64,000 nucleotides of DNA, taken from NCBI RefSeq assembly GCF_001953955.1, contig NZ_CP019300.1:1178001-1242000 (forward strand), in the 5' to 3' direction. Positions 47,497 to 57,328 of this stretch are shown piece by piece. The notes beneath the pieces were generated by a model. The model saw nothing but the letters and a program-made list of their open reading frames with translations, had not been told where the DNA came from and made no database searches. The translations under genes and the position numbers were made by a program. Source of the stretch: Prevotella intermedia ATCC 25611 = DSM 20706. GTDB lineage: Bacteria > Bacteroidota > Bacteroidia > Bacteroidales > Bacteroidaceae. Each line of letters opens with the position of its first letter. Position 1 is the stretch's first letter.

Positions 47497-47772
47497 TTAT
47501 TTATGAGTGTCAGACTTGGCGAGGAGTTTCTCAACGTCCTCACGTTTGTAATAGCACTTATGCCCGATTTGGATGAAGGGCAACACGGAAGTGTCCCGAT
47601 AGTGTTGAAGTGTCCGCTTACTGATGTTCAGTATTCGGCACACGTCTCCATTGTGCAGGAGGTCGGGCACTTCGGCAGGTGGGGCGAAATGCTCGTTAAA
47701 GCAGTCGGTCAGCTCCACGATGCTCTCTTTCAGTTCCTCCCAAGCGGAGGTGTCAATGGCTGTAAATCTCAT
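47497..47772 (-). CDS. Excisionase-like helix-turn-helix protein
   Basis: 91 residues from the ATG at 47772 (MRFTAIDTSAW). The HTH is in the C-terminal half (LLHNGDVCRILNISKRTLQH, YRDTSVLPFIQIGHKCYY). An in-frame ATG at 47817 is rejected because a -7 box covers 47815-47822. It is a paralogue in structure of the neighbouring HTH protein and precedes it in one transcript. Confidence 0.75.
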   Translation of the reverse strand: MRFTAIDTSAWEELKESIVELTDCFNEHFAPPAEVPDLLHNGDVCRILNISKRTLQHYRDTSVLPFIQIGHKCYYKREDVEKLLAKSDTHK

Positions 47773-47814
47773 TTTTCGTTGTTGTTTTATTTGCGTTATT
47801 ATTGATTTCTGACG

Positions 47815-47822
47815 CAAAAGTA
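47815..47822 (-). promoter_or_regulatory. -7 box of the HTH gene pair
   Basis: Minus-strand TACTTTTG (TAnnTTTG), about 42 bp before the ATG at 47772. Confidence 0.5.
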
Positions 47823-48033
47823 AGCAGTGGATTTCGATTCCCGAAGAGGTCGGGATAAGCAGGGAAGAAGAGGGAAATGGCAGGAAGTCCGCACACTATA
47901 CATCCCTGTTTTCCCCTTTCAAATTCTCCTGCACCGCCCGAAAAATCATTTGTTCCTTTCGAATAGTGCAAAACTCTGCAAACAGTTGCAGACCTCACAC
48001 TTTCCCACCGTGCAATCCGCACACTTCTTTTGC

Positions 48034-48072
48034 CCCTTTCCCTCCGTTATTGAGGGAGAAAGGGCTTTTTTA
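48034..48072 (+). terminator. Intrinsic terminator in the region before vapE
   Basis: CCCTTTCCCTC pairs with GAGGGAGAAAGGG (two-base bulge), followed by CTTTTTT. No plus-strand gene lies immediately upstream, so it ends either a short leader or a small RNA in the 47.8-48.07 kb gap. A further small hairpin, CTGCAA-ACAG-TTGCAG, precedes it near 47980. Confidence 0.7.
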
Positions 48073-48215
48073 TTGTGTCGTAGCAGAGAAAAGTGATGTA
48101 GTCTGATGCAAGAACACCGCAGATGTTGGCTCATTGCAAAAGGCTGCCTAACTTGGCTTTGGCATTCGAAAACGTGCCAAACTTCAAAACCAAGTAATAG
48201 AAAGCAATCCGCACA

Positions 48216-49408
48216 ATGAAAAGAGAAAACAGCGACAACATCTCAAAGAACATCCAAATAGAGGAGTTCCTTTCGGAGCGATATGAGTTTCGGTATAACA
48301 CCGTACTGTATCGAGCAGAGTACCGTCCACGAGGAGTGGAGGACTATGTGGCAATAGACCGCTACTGCATCAACTCCCTCAAACGAGCCCTGAATAAGGA
48401 AGCGATATACAAACCTCGTCCGAAAACTTATACAGCATCATAGAAAGCGACTTTTCTCCGCAGGTCAATCCTGTACAAGCTTATTTTCATAGTTTGCCGA
48501 CAATGGGAGCAGTGGAGCAAGAAGCAATAACTGCACTTGCAAATAGTGTAATCGTAGCCAATCCCGAGAAATGGAGGGAATACCTTACCAAGTGGTTGGT
48601 GGCAGTGGTCGCCAATGCGATGGATGACAGGCAGTGCCGTAATCATACTTGCCTTGTACTGACGGGTGAGCAAGGCAAATTCAAGACCACGTTCCTTGAC
48701 CTGCTCTGTCCACCGGCATTGTCAGACTATCAATATACAGGCAAGATATATCCACAGGAAAAGGACGTGTTGAGCCTTATCGGTCAAAACCTTATCATCA
48801 ACATTGATGACCAACTCAAAGCTCTTAACAAACGGGACGAGAACGAACTGAAGAACCTCATTACCTGCCCGCAGGTGAAGTATCGTATGCCCTACGAGAA
48901 GCATATCGTGGAACGACCTCACTTGGCAAGTTTCGTGGCTTCGGTCAATGGCAACGATTTCCTCACTGACCCGACAGGAAGCAGACGTTTCCTCCCTTTT
49001 GAGGTGCTTGCAATAGATATAGAACGTGCCAAGACAATCCCAATGGATGCCGTGTATGGCAAAGCCAAAGCATTGCTGAAAGACGGATTTCGCTATTGGT
49101 TCAATGATGAGGAGATTGCTGAACTGCACCGAAACAGCGAGGCTTTCCAAGTCTATGCGGCAGAAATGGAACTGTTGCTCCGCTACTTCACCTTTCCCAC
49201 GGAAGCGGAAAAAGCCACTAAGCGTTTCTATATGACCAATTCGGAAATCGTGGGTTATCTCTCTGTCTATACCAGACAGCAGCTCTCACCCAAACGAATG
49301 GGCGAAGCCCTGCGAAAGGCAGGCTATGCGAGAGAATGCCGCAGGGTAAATGGCAATCCCGTATATGTGTATGCCGTCCGCAAGATTTTTCCCGAGCAGC
49401 CACCATAG
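48216..49408 (+). pseudogene. VapE-like primase/helicase-type ATPase, frameshifted
   Basis: First frame 48216 to ~48405 (IQIEEFLSERYEFRYNTVLYR), then after one missing base the second frame runs TSSENLYSIIESDFSPQV and on to 49408. The main part has Walker A LTGEQGKFKTTF, Walker B LIINIDDQLKAL, and the arginine region TDPTGSRRFLPFEV of the VirE/VapE D5-like family, which is carried by Bacteroidetes integrative elements for replication. One frameshift (about 48404-48411) breaks it. Everything else looks intact. Confidence 0.85.
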
Positions 49409-49761
49409 CATTCTGTTATTACCAATCCCTTTGTTATACTCCTTTCTATTTTCTTTCCTATTCTCCTTACTACATTACTACAAACAAGGATAATACGATG
49501 AAAGAAAAAAGATTGCAAGGGGGATTCATCTTGCGAACAGCTTACTACCATCTTTCTACGCTTCTACGATAGTATGAATGAGGAAGGTATAGAAAGGAGG
49601 TGTAGAAAGATAAAACCGAAAGAAGTGTTACACTTTTCTCTTTCACTGTCAATCACTTATATCCATATCGAAGAGTAGTAAGATAAAAATGGGAAATTCC
49701 AAAAAGAGAAAACAGAGCGAACAATAAAATATCGAAAAATCCAAATCCAACGATAACAACA
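49409..49761 (+). other. Gap between vapE and the primase gene
   Basis: No supportable gene. Contains an inverted repeat CTTTCTAC (49552-49559) with GTAGAAAG (49602-49609) around a purine-rich segment. Otherwise I see nothing. Confidence 0.35.
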
Positions 49762-50597
49762 ATGAACAACGAATATTACAATTTACAAAACATCAAGGAC
49801 ATACCCATAGCGGACTATCTTCATGGCTGTGGCATACAGCCCGTCAGGAAATACGGCAGTTATGCCCTTTACAACGCACCTTATCGGGAAGACCATAACG
49901 CCAGTATGAAAGTGGATTTTGCACGCAACCTCTGGTACGATTTCGGCTTGGGCAAAGGTGGCAGCATCATAGATCTCGTGATGCTGTTGCAAGGGTGCGA
50001 TGCTCACAAAGCCATGAGTCTTTTGGCAGGGAACAACCTTTCCTTTCATAGTGCAACTCCTCCAAAGGAAAAAGTCGCTGCACTGTCCCCGAGCGCAAGG
50101 CGCATTCTCGGCATCAGCGATGAGTTGCCCCACACCTACAACACTATTTGCAGGAGGAACGCAAGATAGACCTTTCGCTTGCCAAACCCTATCTGTGTTC
50201 CGTATGCTACGAGGTGGGAGGAAGAACTTACACCGCCATAGGATTTTCCAACCGTGCAGGAGGGTATGAACTTCGGGACAACATGACGTTTAAGGGAGCT
50301 ATCGCCCCAAAGGATATATCCGTGATTGCAGGAGAAGCGAATAACGCTCCTCTCTGTATCTTCGAGGGCTTTATGGATTTCCTTTCCTATCTCACAATGA
50401 AGGGAAAATAAATCGCTCCCTGCCTTGTGCTGAACTCCGTAAGCAATATACATAGAGCCGTTGCATATCTCCGTGAGCATCGTATTGCACATGTCCGTGC
50501 GTTTCTTGACAACGATGAAGCAGGACGGCAAGCTTTACTGGTTCTTCAATCGGCAGGAATGAGCGTAGAGGATATGAGCCGACATTACGGCACGTGA
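49762..50597 (+). pseudogene. Toprim/CHC2-type DNA primase of a mobile element, frameshift and nonsense
   Basis: N-terminal part (49762 to ~50128): primase-like zinc-binding region variant with YNAPYREDHNASMKVD and WYDFGLGKGGSIIDLVML. The frame breaks in CCCC (50128-50131); the next frame gives KIDLSLAKPYLCSVCYEVGG and the Toprim core ICIFEGFMDFLSYL-type motif, then a TAA at 50409-50411, after which VRAFLDNDEAGRQAL continues in frame to the IS982 left end at 50592. So one frameshift, one nonsense codon and an IS-linked truncation. Confidence 0.85.
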
Positions 50598-51616
50598 GTT
50601 CGATATAAGAAAGTTGTTTTAAAAGTTGTAGGAGTGGAATATTTTTTGTACCTTTATACTTGTAAACCAAAGAGTTACAAACAAATACCCACTCCTATGA
50701 CTGATACAAATTTAATAGAAATATTCTGTATATTCGACGATTTTTGCAAGTATTTTACTCCAGAGTTGAAAAAACATACGCTTCAGGTACCCGGCAAGCG
50801 GCACCGTAACCGTGTTTCCCGTATGTCAGACAGTGAAATCATGACCATTCTGGTCCTGTTCCACACTCACCGCTTCCGAGACCTCAAGTCCTTCTACTTA
50901 GGCTATATCTGCCAGCATATGCGTGGAGACTTCCCACATCGGATTTCCTACAACCGCTTCGTCGAGCGACAAGCACAGGTCGCACTGCACCTGTTGCTGT
51001 TTCTCCAGACATGTGCACTGGGCAAGTGTTCAGGCATATCCATCATTGATTCCACACCACTGGCTTCCTGCCACATCAAGCGTGAGCGGCAGCACAGGAC
51101 CATGAGGGGCTGGGCGGCAAAGGGAAAGTGCACCATGGGCTGGTTCTACGGCTTCAAGCTACATCTTGTCATCAATGACAAGGGAGAGATTATCCAGTGG
51201 AAGCTCACGCCAGGAAACGTAGATGACAGGGAGCCACTGAAGGACAAACGCTTCACCGAGAGGTTGTTTGGGAAACTCTTCGCAGACAGGGGGTATATCA
51301 GTCAGAACCTCTTTGAGATGCTCTTTGTGGACAATATACATTTGGTGACCAAGATAAAGAAGAACATGAAGAACTCCCTGATGAGCCTGTATGATAAGTT
51401 GTTGCTCAGAAAGCGTTCTGTGATAGAGACGGTGAACGATGAACTGAAGAATGTATGTCAGATAGAACACACCAGACATCGCTCTTTTGATAACTTTGCA
51501 ACAAATCTGATAGCAGGACTCATTGCATACAATCTGTTGCCAAAGAAGCCAGAAATGAACATAGAAATAATTGATAAAAGCAGAATAATTGCATAGAGCT
51601 TATATCGAACTCACGT
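50592..51616 (+). mobile_element. IS982-like insertion sequence with 18 bp perfect inverted ends
   Basis: Ends are ACGTGAGTTCGATATAAG (50592-50609) and its exact complement at 51599-51616. The palindromic ACGT at each tip could be part of the ends or a target duplication. The element holds one complete transposase gene. Left flank is the primase pseudogene, right flank is the N-terminal part of another transposase, so a rearrangement accompanied or followed insertion. Confidence 0.85.
50697..51596 (+). CDS. IS982-family transposase
   Basis: About 299 residues from the ATG at 50697 (MTDTNLIEIFCIFDDFCKYF). Family features: SDSEIMTILVLFHTHRFRDLK, FVERQAQVALHLLLFLQ, IIDSTPLASCHIKR with the first catalytic Asp, GFKLHLVINDKGE, LFADRGYIS with a second Asp, and KRSVIETVNDELKN with the Glu. 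It looks intact and may be active. Confidence 0.88.
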   Translation: MTDTNLIEIFCIFDDFCKYFTPELKKHTLQVPGKRHRNRVSRMSDSEIMTILVLFHTHRFRDLKSFYLGYICQHMRGDFPHRISYNRFVERQAQVALHLLLFLQTCALGKCSGISIIDSTPLASCHIKRERQHRTMRGWAAKGKCTMGWFYGFKLHLVINDKGEIIQWKLTPGNVDDREPLKDKRFTERLFGKLFADRGYISQNLFEMLFVDNIHLVTKIKKNMKNSLMSLYDKLLLRKRSVIETVNDELKNVCQIEHTRHRSFDNFATNLIAGLIAYNLLPKKPEMNIEIIDKSRIIA

Positions 51617-51923
51617 TGAGGAACATACGGGGCATGAGTTCCACAAAACGGTTATAGGAGACGGCAGCAGGGAATTCATGCCTGAGCCAGCCACGGATAC
51701 AGTTCTGATAATACTCCTTGAAATTACGATATGTACCGAAATGATAGCACACAAGGATCGTCATGATTTCACTCTCAGAAAGCCTTCCCTTACGATTCCT
51801 ACAACGTTTTCCATTGCTGTTATAAGATGGTAAACATAGGTTTTTACTCAGTTCAACATTCAAATTCTTGTCAAACTCATCAATAATACAGAGTATTTCC
51901 GTAATTTTGTCTTTGGTAATCAT
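51600..51923 (-). pseudogene. Second IS982-type transposase, N-terminal fragment
   Basis: About 107 residues of a related but distinct transposase on the opposite strand (MITKDKITEILCIIDEFDKN, SESEIMTILVCYHFGTYRNFK, VSYNRFVELMPRMFL). It is cut at the right end of the adjacent IS982 element; the rest is not found on the other side of that element. Confidence 0.8.
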
Positions 51924-51964
51924 CGCTTGGCTGTTTTGTAAGTTATTGAATTACAACTATAAAG

Positions 51965-52285
51965 TTACAAAAAACTAACGAGATTACCAACTTTTACAAG
52001 GACATTCTTAACCCGAACTCGCGTAGTATTGCTTTTTGATTCTGTTATACGTTCCTTGTTTTGAACTGGACTAACAGAATAACATACATCACATGCTTCT
52101 TTACCAATAGATTTTGCCTGCTGAATAGAAATCGAGAAAGAAGAACTACCAACAGCCTTCAATTTTTTACATTCAGCAGTTTTATGGTACAACTTCGAGG
52201 TTGTACCAGGTGTCACATAAACTTTCTGAGCAAACGCAATGCAAGTACAGGACACAAAACAAATTATAGCACAAATTCTATTCAT
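51965..52285 (-). CDS. Secreted small protein with HxxxC...CxxC motif
   Basis: 106 residues. Signal peptide 1-20 (ending AFAQ), then VYVTPGTTSKLYHKTAEC, SISIQQAKSIGKEACDVCY, a pattern seen in small Bacteroidetes proteins and resembling Ada-type metal-binding modules (His/Cys then CxxC). It could bind zinc or another metal in the periplasm (inference). The 3' part lies next to the truncated transposase's end. Minus strand, downstream of the Ca-ATPase genes. Confidence 0.7.
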   Translation of the reverse strand: MNRICAIICFVSCTCIAFAQKVYVTPGTTSKLYHKTAECKKLKAVGSSSFSISIQQAKSIGKEACDVCYSVSPVQNKERITESKSNTTRVRVKNVLVKVGNLVSFL

Positions 52286-52358
52286 TCTTATAAAACGCTT
52301 ATATCAAATCTCCCTATACCGACGTGTTCTTGTGGGGTGGATTATTGTTGTCATTTAA

Positions 52359-52532
52359 TTAGATGCCAACCATTCCTAAAACAGCACGGACAAAACTAAT
52401 CAAACCTGCTATAATCAACAGCCAGCCAACCAACTTAATAATAGTGGCTTGAGTTCCCTTATCTTTAAGCATTTTGGGTGCTTTATATGTTATCAACCAA
52501 CCTATTACGATTTCAATTATTGAGCCTATCAT
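52359..52532 (-). CDS. Small membrane protein, 57 residues
   Basis: ATG at 52532; helix 1 near residues 3-15, helix 2 near 32-52 (IKLVGWLLIIAGLISFV). Spacing to both neighbours and direction fit the island. Function unknown. The gene is separated from the ATPase gene by a terminator hairpin. Confidence 0.6.
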   Translation of the reverse strand: MIGSIIEIVIGWLITYKAPKMLKDKGTQATIIKLVGWLLIIAGLISFVRAVLGMVGI

Positions 52533-52556
52533 TATTTGATGTCATTTGTTATAAAG

Positions 52557-52584
52557 AAAATGGCAGACTTGCATCTGCCACTTT
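52557..52584 (-). terminator. Intrinsic terminator of the Ca-ATPase gene
   Basis: TGGCAGA (52561-52567) pairs with TCTGCCA (52574-52580); on the minus strand it is followed by TTTTCTTT. Confidence 0.75.
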
Positions 52585-52595
52585 CTTTGTGTAGA

Positions 52596-55586
52596 TTATT
52601 TGAATATTAAATGTTTAAGTTCTCTAACTCCAGTGACTAAGAATCCAATGATGAATATAATCACCCAATCACTAAATGGCAACTGCTGAACATTAAAGAA
52701 ACTATTCAGGAACGGAACTTGAACGATAGCAATCTGTCCAACAGTCACAACCGTAGCAATAATAAGGAATCCATCACAACCCTTTAGATTCCAGCCAGAA
52801 CCTCCCGTCTTGTAACCACGAGCATTAAATATATATCCCATATGAGTCATAACAAATATCGTAAATATTAGAGTTAGCTCATAAACAGAAACCTCATTAC
52901 GTTCACCAAAATGGAAGTTAAGCAGGTCACTCATACTCTTAATATCTGCATGTTGAGAGATAATCAAAAGAGCAAGGAGAATAACGAAGAAGAATCCGCC
53001 AACACCAAAGATGTTACGCAACATTGACGAGTCTAGAATAAATGCCTTTGGATCACGTGGCTTATCTTCCATAACAGATTTCTGTGGTGGAAGGGCAGAA
53101 AGTGCAATTGCTGCGAAGGTGTCCATAATCAAGTTAACCCAAAGCATTTGCGTAACAGTAAGAGGTGACTCTGTACCCAAAAATGCTCCAAAAAGGACAA
53201 GGAAACATGCAGCAACATTAACAGTAAGCTGGAAGAGAAGGAAACGCTGGATATTCTTGTAAAGAGAACGTCCCCACATAACAGCATTGGCAATAGTACT
53301 GAATGAATTATCCTGGATAATCATATCTGAAGCATCTTTAGCCACAGCAGTACCATTACCCATTGACAAACCTACGTCAGCCTTATTCAAAGCAGGAGCA
53401 TCGTTAGTACCATCACCAGTAACTGCTACGACTTGATCAAGACTCTGAAGAGCTTCTACAAGACGTTTCTTATCCATTGGTCTTGCACGAGCAATAATCT
53501 TCAGATCCATTGCTCGCTCTTGAAGTTGTTTATCAGTCAAAAGGGCAAGCTCTGCCCCCGTAATGATATTCTTGCCTGTATCTGAATCCTGCCAAAGACC
53601 AATCTTTCGTCCAATCTCCTTAGCCGTTCCAGGAGTATCACCAGTTACAATCTTCACAGCGATACCTGCCTTCATGCAATCACCAATAGATTCCTTAACG
53701 CCATCGCGTATATCATCTTGAATTGCAAAGATGCCTACGAACTTAAGATTATTAGCAATAAGTTTTCCATCCTTAAAGATGTTATCATTATCCGTAAGTT
53801 CCATGTAAGCAAGACCTAATGTACGCATTGCTTTATTCTGATATGACAAGAGTTCTTTTTCTAGAGAGTTCTTTGAATCAGAACTAATATCACAGAGATT
53901 CAGTAAAATCTCAGGAGCACCTTTGACATAGACTACCTTCTTACCAAGAACAGCAGATTCTACGATTGTAGCCATATATTTATTTTCTGTTGTAAATGGT
54001 AGTCTGTCTATCAATTGTACTGTATCACGTATCTCTAAATAATCAGATCCTTTCTTCTGGATCCAAAGGAGAAGAGCTCCTTCTGTAGGATTGCCGATGA
54101 CCTTGGTATTATTCTTGTCTGAGAAATCAAGATTAGCGGTCGTATTAACCGCAATCATTTCTGCAATAAGATTGTTGTCTGAACATGCTATTTTAGAATC
54201 AACAACCTCCATTTGGTTCTTCGTCAAAGTACCTGTCTTATCAGTACAAATAACAGAGGCTGCTCCCATGGTTTCACAAGCATGCATTGTACGTGGAAGC
54301 GTATTACTCTTCATAAGCTTACGCATACTGAATGCAAGGCTTAAAGTAACAGACATTGGAAGACCTTCTGGTACAGCAACAACAACAAGTGTTACGGCAA
54401 TCATTATAGTCTTAAGGAAGAAGCTTACGAACTCTACCCAGTATTCGCCTGAAGAGAAATTAATATCACCAGAAACAAAGAACCAAATCAATCTTCCTAT
54501 AATGATGAATCCTGCAATCCAGTAACTTGCTTTGGTAATCCAATCGGCAAGACCGTTAAGTTTTCTGCTGAGAGGCGTTTCACTACCCTTGCGTACACGC
54601 ATACGGTCAATAAGTGGCTGTTCAACCACAACATCATCGTCTTCATGCTTACCTTGATATTCTTTTAGAGCATCATTAGCATCATCTTCTGTGCTATACT
54701 TACCAACGATCTCACCTGTAGAGTTATTCTTAACGAACCAACCAACAGTGATTTCATCGCCTTCATTCAGAGATTTATAAACCTCACCACATTCAGTACT
54801 CATACCTACCTGAGTTACCTCTGCTGTACAATAACCTTCAATAATATTTGTACCTTTTTTAATCTCATTAGCTCTATATGTTGCATCTGGATATGCATTC
54901 GCGTCAAGAGATTTTGTTGCCTGAAGTTCGCCTGTAAGCGAAGACTCATCAACAGTAAGACTAAGGCAATCCAACAATTTACAATCAGCAGGTATTTCTT
55001 CACCAGTTTCCAGTTTAACTATATCGCCCACAACAACATCCTTACGTAGAACCTGACATACATGGCCATTACGAATGACCTTCACAGGTTCATTATCATT
55101 TGACTGATTAAGACTCTGAAACGTCTTTTCATTGTTTTTTTCAAGCCAGTATGCAATACTTGTGGCAAGAATAAGAGCAACAATAATACCTATTGGTTCA
55201 AAGAATGCTGTCCATTCTGCATTATTCCATTCGTATTCGTAGGTTGAAATACCCATTGAAAGGACAAATGCAGTAATCAGGATTTTGAAAAGAGGATCTC
55301 CAAAACCGCCAAAGAAGCCTACTATGAGAATAAGCAGTGTTGCAATTGTTACGATTGCCGGCATAACCCAAACAGCCACGCCCATGCTAGATACAAGTAT
55401 TCCTGCAAGAACAACCGACACAGCGATAAGCCCAAACATTGCTATCGCAATCGGATGTTTACATACTTCTTTAATCTGATCCCACAAGGAATCTTCTTCT
55501 GACGGAGTCAGCACGTTTGCACCATACTTCGCACGGCTTTCGAGCACCTGGGCATCGGTTAAGCCTTGATAGTGAATCTTACTCAT
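52596..55586 (-). CDS. Calcium-type P-type ATPase (P2)
   Basis: 996 residues. Phosphorylation motif CTDKTGTLTKN, hinge TGDGTNDAPALNKADVG, actuator TGE motif (SLTGEL), and PEGLP in membrane helix 4 with ten predicted helices. This pattern is that of SERCA/PMCA-like calcium exporters. An unusual acidic insertion (about residues 275-335, including KHEDDDVVVEQP) sits in the actuator-to-helix-3 region. The start codon overlaps the stop of the small membrane gene upstream as ATGA in its ancestral frame. Confidence 0.9.
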   Translation of the reverse strand: MSKIHYQGLTDAQVLESRAKYGANVLTPSEEDSLWDQIKEVCKHPIAIAMFGLIAVSVVLAGILVSSMGVAVWVMPAIVTIATLLILIVGFFGGFGDPLFKILITAFVLSMGISTYEYEWNNAEWTAFFEPIGIIVALILATSIAYWLEKNNEKTFQSLNQSNDNEPVKVIRNGHVCQVLRKDVVVGDIVKLETGEEIPADCKLLDCLSLTVDESSLTGELQATKSLDANAYPDATYRANEIKKGTNIIEGYCTAEVTQVGMSTECGEVYKSLNEGDEITVGWFVKNNSTGEIVGKYSTEDDANDALKEYQGKHEDDDVVVEQPLIDRMRVRKGSETPLSRKLNGLADWITKASYWIAGFIIIGRLIWFFVSGDINFSSGEYWVEFVSFFLKTIMIAVTLVVVAVPEGLPMSVTLSLAFSMRKLMKSNTLPRTMHACETMGAASVICTDKTGTLTKNQMEVVDSKIACSDNNLIAEMIAVNTTANLDFSDKNNTKVIGNPTEGALLLWIQKKGSDYLEIRDTVQLIDRLPFTTENKYMATIVESAVLGKKVVYVKGAPEILLNLCDISSDSKNSLEKELLSYQNKAMRTLGLAYMELTDNDNIFKDGKLIANNLKFVGIFAIQDDIRDGVKESIGDCMKAGIAVKIVTGDTPGTAKEIGRKIGLWQDSDTGKNIITGAELALLTDKQLQERAMDLKIIARARPMDKKRLVEALQSLDQVVAVTGDGTNDAPALNKADVGLSMGNGTAVAKDASDMIIQDNSFSTIANAVMWGRSLYKNIQRFLLFQLTVNVAACFLVLFGAFLGTESPLTVTQMLWVNLIMDTFAAIALSALPPQKSVMEDKPRDPKAFILDSSMLRNIFGVGGFFFVILLALLIISQHADIKSMSDLLNFHFGERNEVSVYELTLIFTIFVMTHMGYIFNARGYKTGGSGWNLKGCDGFLIIATVVTVGQIAIVQVPFLNSFFNVQQLPFSDWVIIFIIGFLVTGVRELKHLIFK

Positions 55587-55823
55587 TTTGCTCTATTATT
55601 TAGTTTATTCTTAATGATTCTTTTAACATTATAACTGATAATTGCAAATAATGCAACTACCAGTATAACGGACAAGGATATACAAAACATCTTCAAGTTG
55701 CCCTTTGTGTTCTTGACCATAAATAATTAGGCCCATCATCCCAAAGGTTATAATAACACTCGCAACGAATCCTAAAAGATTCCATCGTTTACGTCTCATG
55801 TTTAATGGTTCCATACTATCCAT
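55583..55823 (-). pseudogene. Two-helix membrane protein gene with one frameshift
   Basis: As read, the frame gives 64 residues (stop at 55629). One fewer G in GGG near EHKG gives EHKGNLKMFCISLSVILVVALF, a second membrane helix and basic tail, ending with a TGA at 55583-55585 that overlaps the ATPase ATG. 241 nt equals 80 codons plus one base, as expected for a single inserted base. The ancestral product would be a 79-residue two-helix protein coupled to the ATPase. Confidence 0.7.
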
Positions 55824-55840
55824 TGTTTATTCATTAATAA

Positions 55841-56563
55841 TTATTTCCTATTACCTAAGAATCTCAATAGGTATAAGAAAAGATTAATAAAATCAAGGTA
55901 AAGAGTCAAACTGTCCATAAGAGCAAGTTTATTCGTCTGTTCCTCATCTCCATACATTGTTGCTTCATGAATTAACGTTTTTATTTTCTGAGTGTCGTAT
56001 GCGGTCAAACCGACAAAGACAAACACACCAACATAATTCAAAATGAGAGACAGTCCAGAGTTTGCAACAAATATATTAACTATTGTCGCAATAACAAGTC
56101 CAATCAGAAGCATTGTGAGTATTTTACCTATGCCAGATAAATCCTTCTTTGTGACAAATCCGATAAAGGACATGACAGCAAATGTTCCTGCCGTTGTAAA
56201 GAAGGTCGAGGCAATACTCTCCATAGTGTATGCAAGAAATATGAATAACATCGTTACGCCATTAAGGATAGCATATGCAGCAAACATCAAACCTGCAGTC
56301 ATTGATGACATGGAATTTATTCTAGCACTTAGCCACAAAACCAATCCTATCCCCGCACCAAAAAGTCCCCATAAAAGAAGTTTATTCGTAGCAATAGCAT
56401 ATATAATGTCTGGATGTCCTGCCACAATCATTGCTGTTAGAGCTGTCATCAATAATTCACATGACATCCAACCATAAACATTTCGCATTACCTTAGCAAA
56501 TGTTGCAGGGAAATCTATGACATTACCTTGCATATTGTAATTATATAATTTATTATATTCCAT
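55841..56563 (-). CDS. Bax inhibitor-1 (YccA/YbhL) family membrane protein
   Basis: 240 residues with seven hydrophobic helices from about residue 30 to the end, closing with TAYDTQKIKTLIHEA and LDFINLFLYLLRFLG, the family C-terminus. BI-1 proteins have been described as calcium leak channels in animals and in Bacillus (YetJ). It lies 18 bp from the small membrane gene upstream of the ATPase, making a membrane calcium set. Confidence 0.9.
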   Translation of the reverse strand: MEYNKLYNYNMQGNVIDFPATFAKVMRNVYGWMSCELLMTALTAMIVAGHPDIIYAIATNKLLLWGLFGAGIGLVLWLSARINSMSSMTAGLMFAAYAILNGVTMLFIFLAYTMESIASTFFTTAGTFAVMSFIGFVTKKDLSGIGKILTMLLIGLVIATIVNIFVANSGLSLILNYVGVFVFVGLTAYDTQKIKTLIHEATMYGDEEQTNKLALMDSLTLYLDFINLFLYLLRFLGNRK

Positions 56564-56605
56564 GATTACATAACTTAAATTACACTTACATTATATATAC
56601 TCTGT

Positions 56606-57165
56606 TTAGAAAACCTCACTTGCGTTGCTTTGCTCAGTTGTAAAGTTACTATCAGGCTGAGGTATCAACTCATACTCCAGTCCCTGATAGTTCAATGTTA
56701 CTGGTTCATCTTTTGAATAGGAATCATTTGCCACAAATCCTCCTTCTTGTCCATTGGGCATAGTCTTATTAGGCTTCCAACTACGTCCACCATAGAAGAA
56801 GACTTGATATGTACCATTTGGAAGATTAAACTTATATGAATCTCCTGCTTTTATATAGGAATTGCAGACCATAACGTCATCGCTCTTTATAATAACAACT
56901 ACGTCACACTCAGAACTACTTGAAGTGCGAACTTCTATAGATGATTTATCTCCTCGGAGATTACTGCAATCATAAGGTTGTTCCCCCGTAGATAACGAGC
57001 AGTCTATATAAGGATTATCTTATTCGGAATCTGTAGCAGTTGAAGAAGAGTTATATCCTGATTCATAGTTTCTACTCTCTGGACCAGGCTTAGAAGAACG
57101 ACTATTACAGCTATTCAATGCAAAAAATGTTATCACCCCAAAGGCTAGTAAGAATATTTTTTCAT
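56606..57165 (-). pseudogene. Broken lipoprotein paralogous to the one at 59529
   Basis: The frame FLLAFGVITFFALNSC (lipobox), CDVVVIIKSDD, YIKAGDSYKFNLPNGTYQVF and SNFTTEQSNASEVF is continuous except for a TAA after TATDSE, and the ATG at 57163-57165 is one A short of joining it (six A here, seven needed). The last 88 residues form an open frame of their own. The domain resembles the intact lipoprotein at 59529-60098 (C-V-V-I, GTYQVFF and NF-E-F). Confidence 0.7.
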
Positions 57166-57197
57166 TGATTTAAATGTTTTGTTTTACTTTTATGTTG

Positions 57198-57205
57198 CAA
57201 AGGTA
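57198..57205 (-). promoter_or_regulatory. -7 box before the broken lipoprotein and BI-1/Ca-ATPase group
   Basis: Minus-strand TACCTTTG, 33 bp before the lipoprotein ATG; no clear -33 box. It may give the membrane part of the island its own transcript. Confidence 0.45.
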
Positions 57206-57328
57206 CGCACTTCTCTTCGATAACTATTCGGGGCTAAAACCTTTCTTCTTTGTGACGCTTTTGCTATCACAATTTGGTTGCAATATTGCAAGATGTTGTT
57301 ACACAACTCTTATCTTGTTAAAGACAAG

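Noticed and set aside
47503..48096. Plus-strand ORFs opposite and after the HTH genes
   Set aside because: No domain, no promoter; the downstream terminator fits a noncoding leader better.
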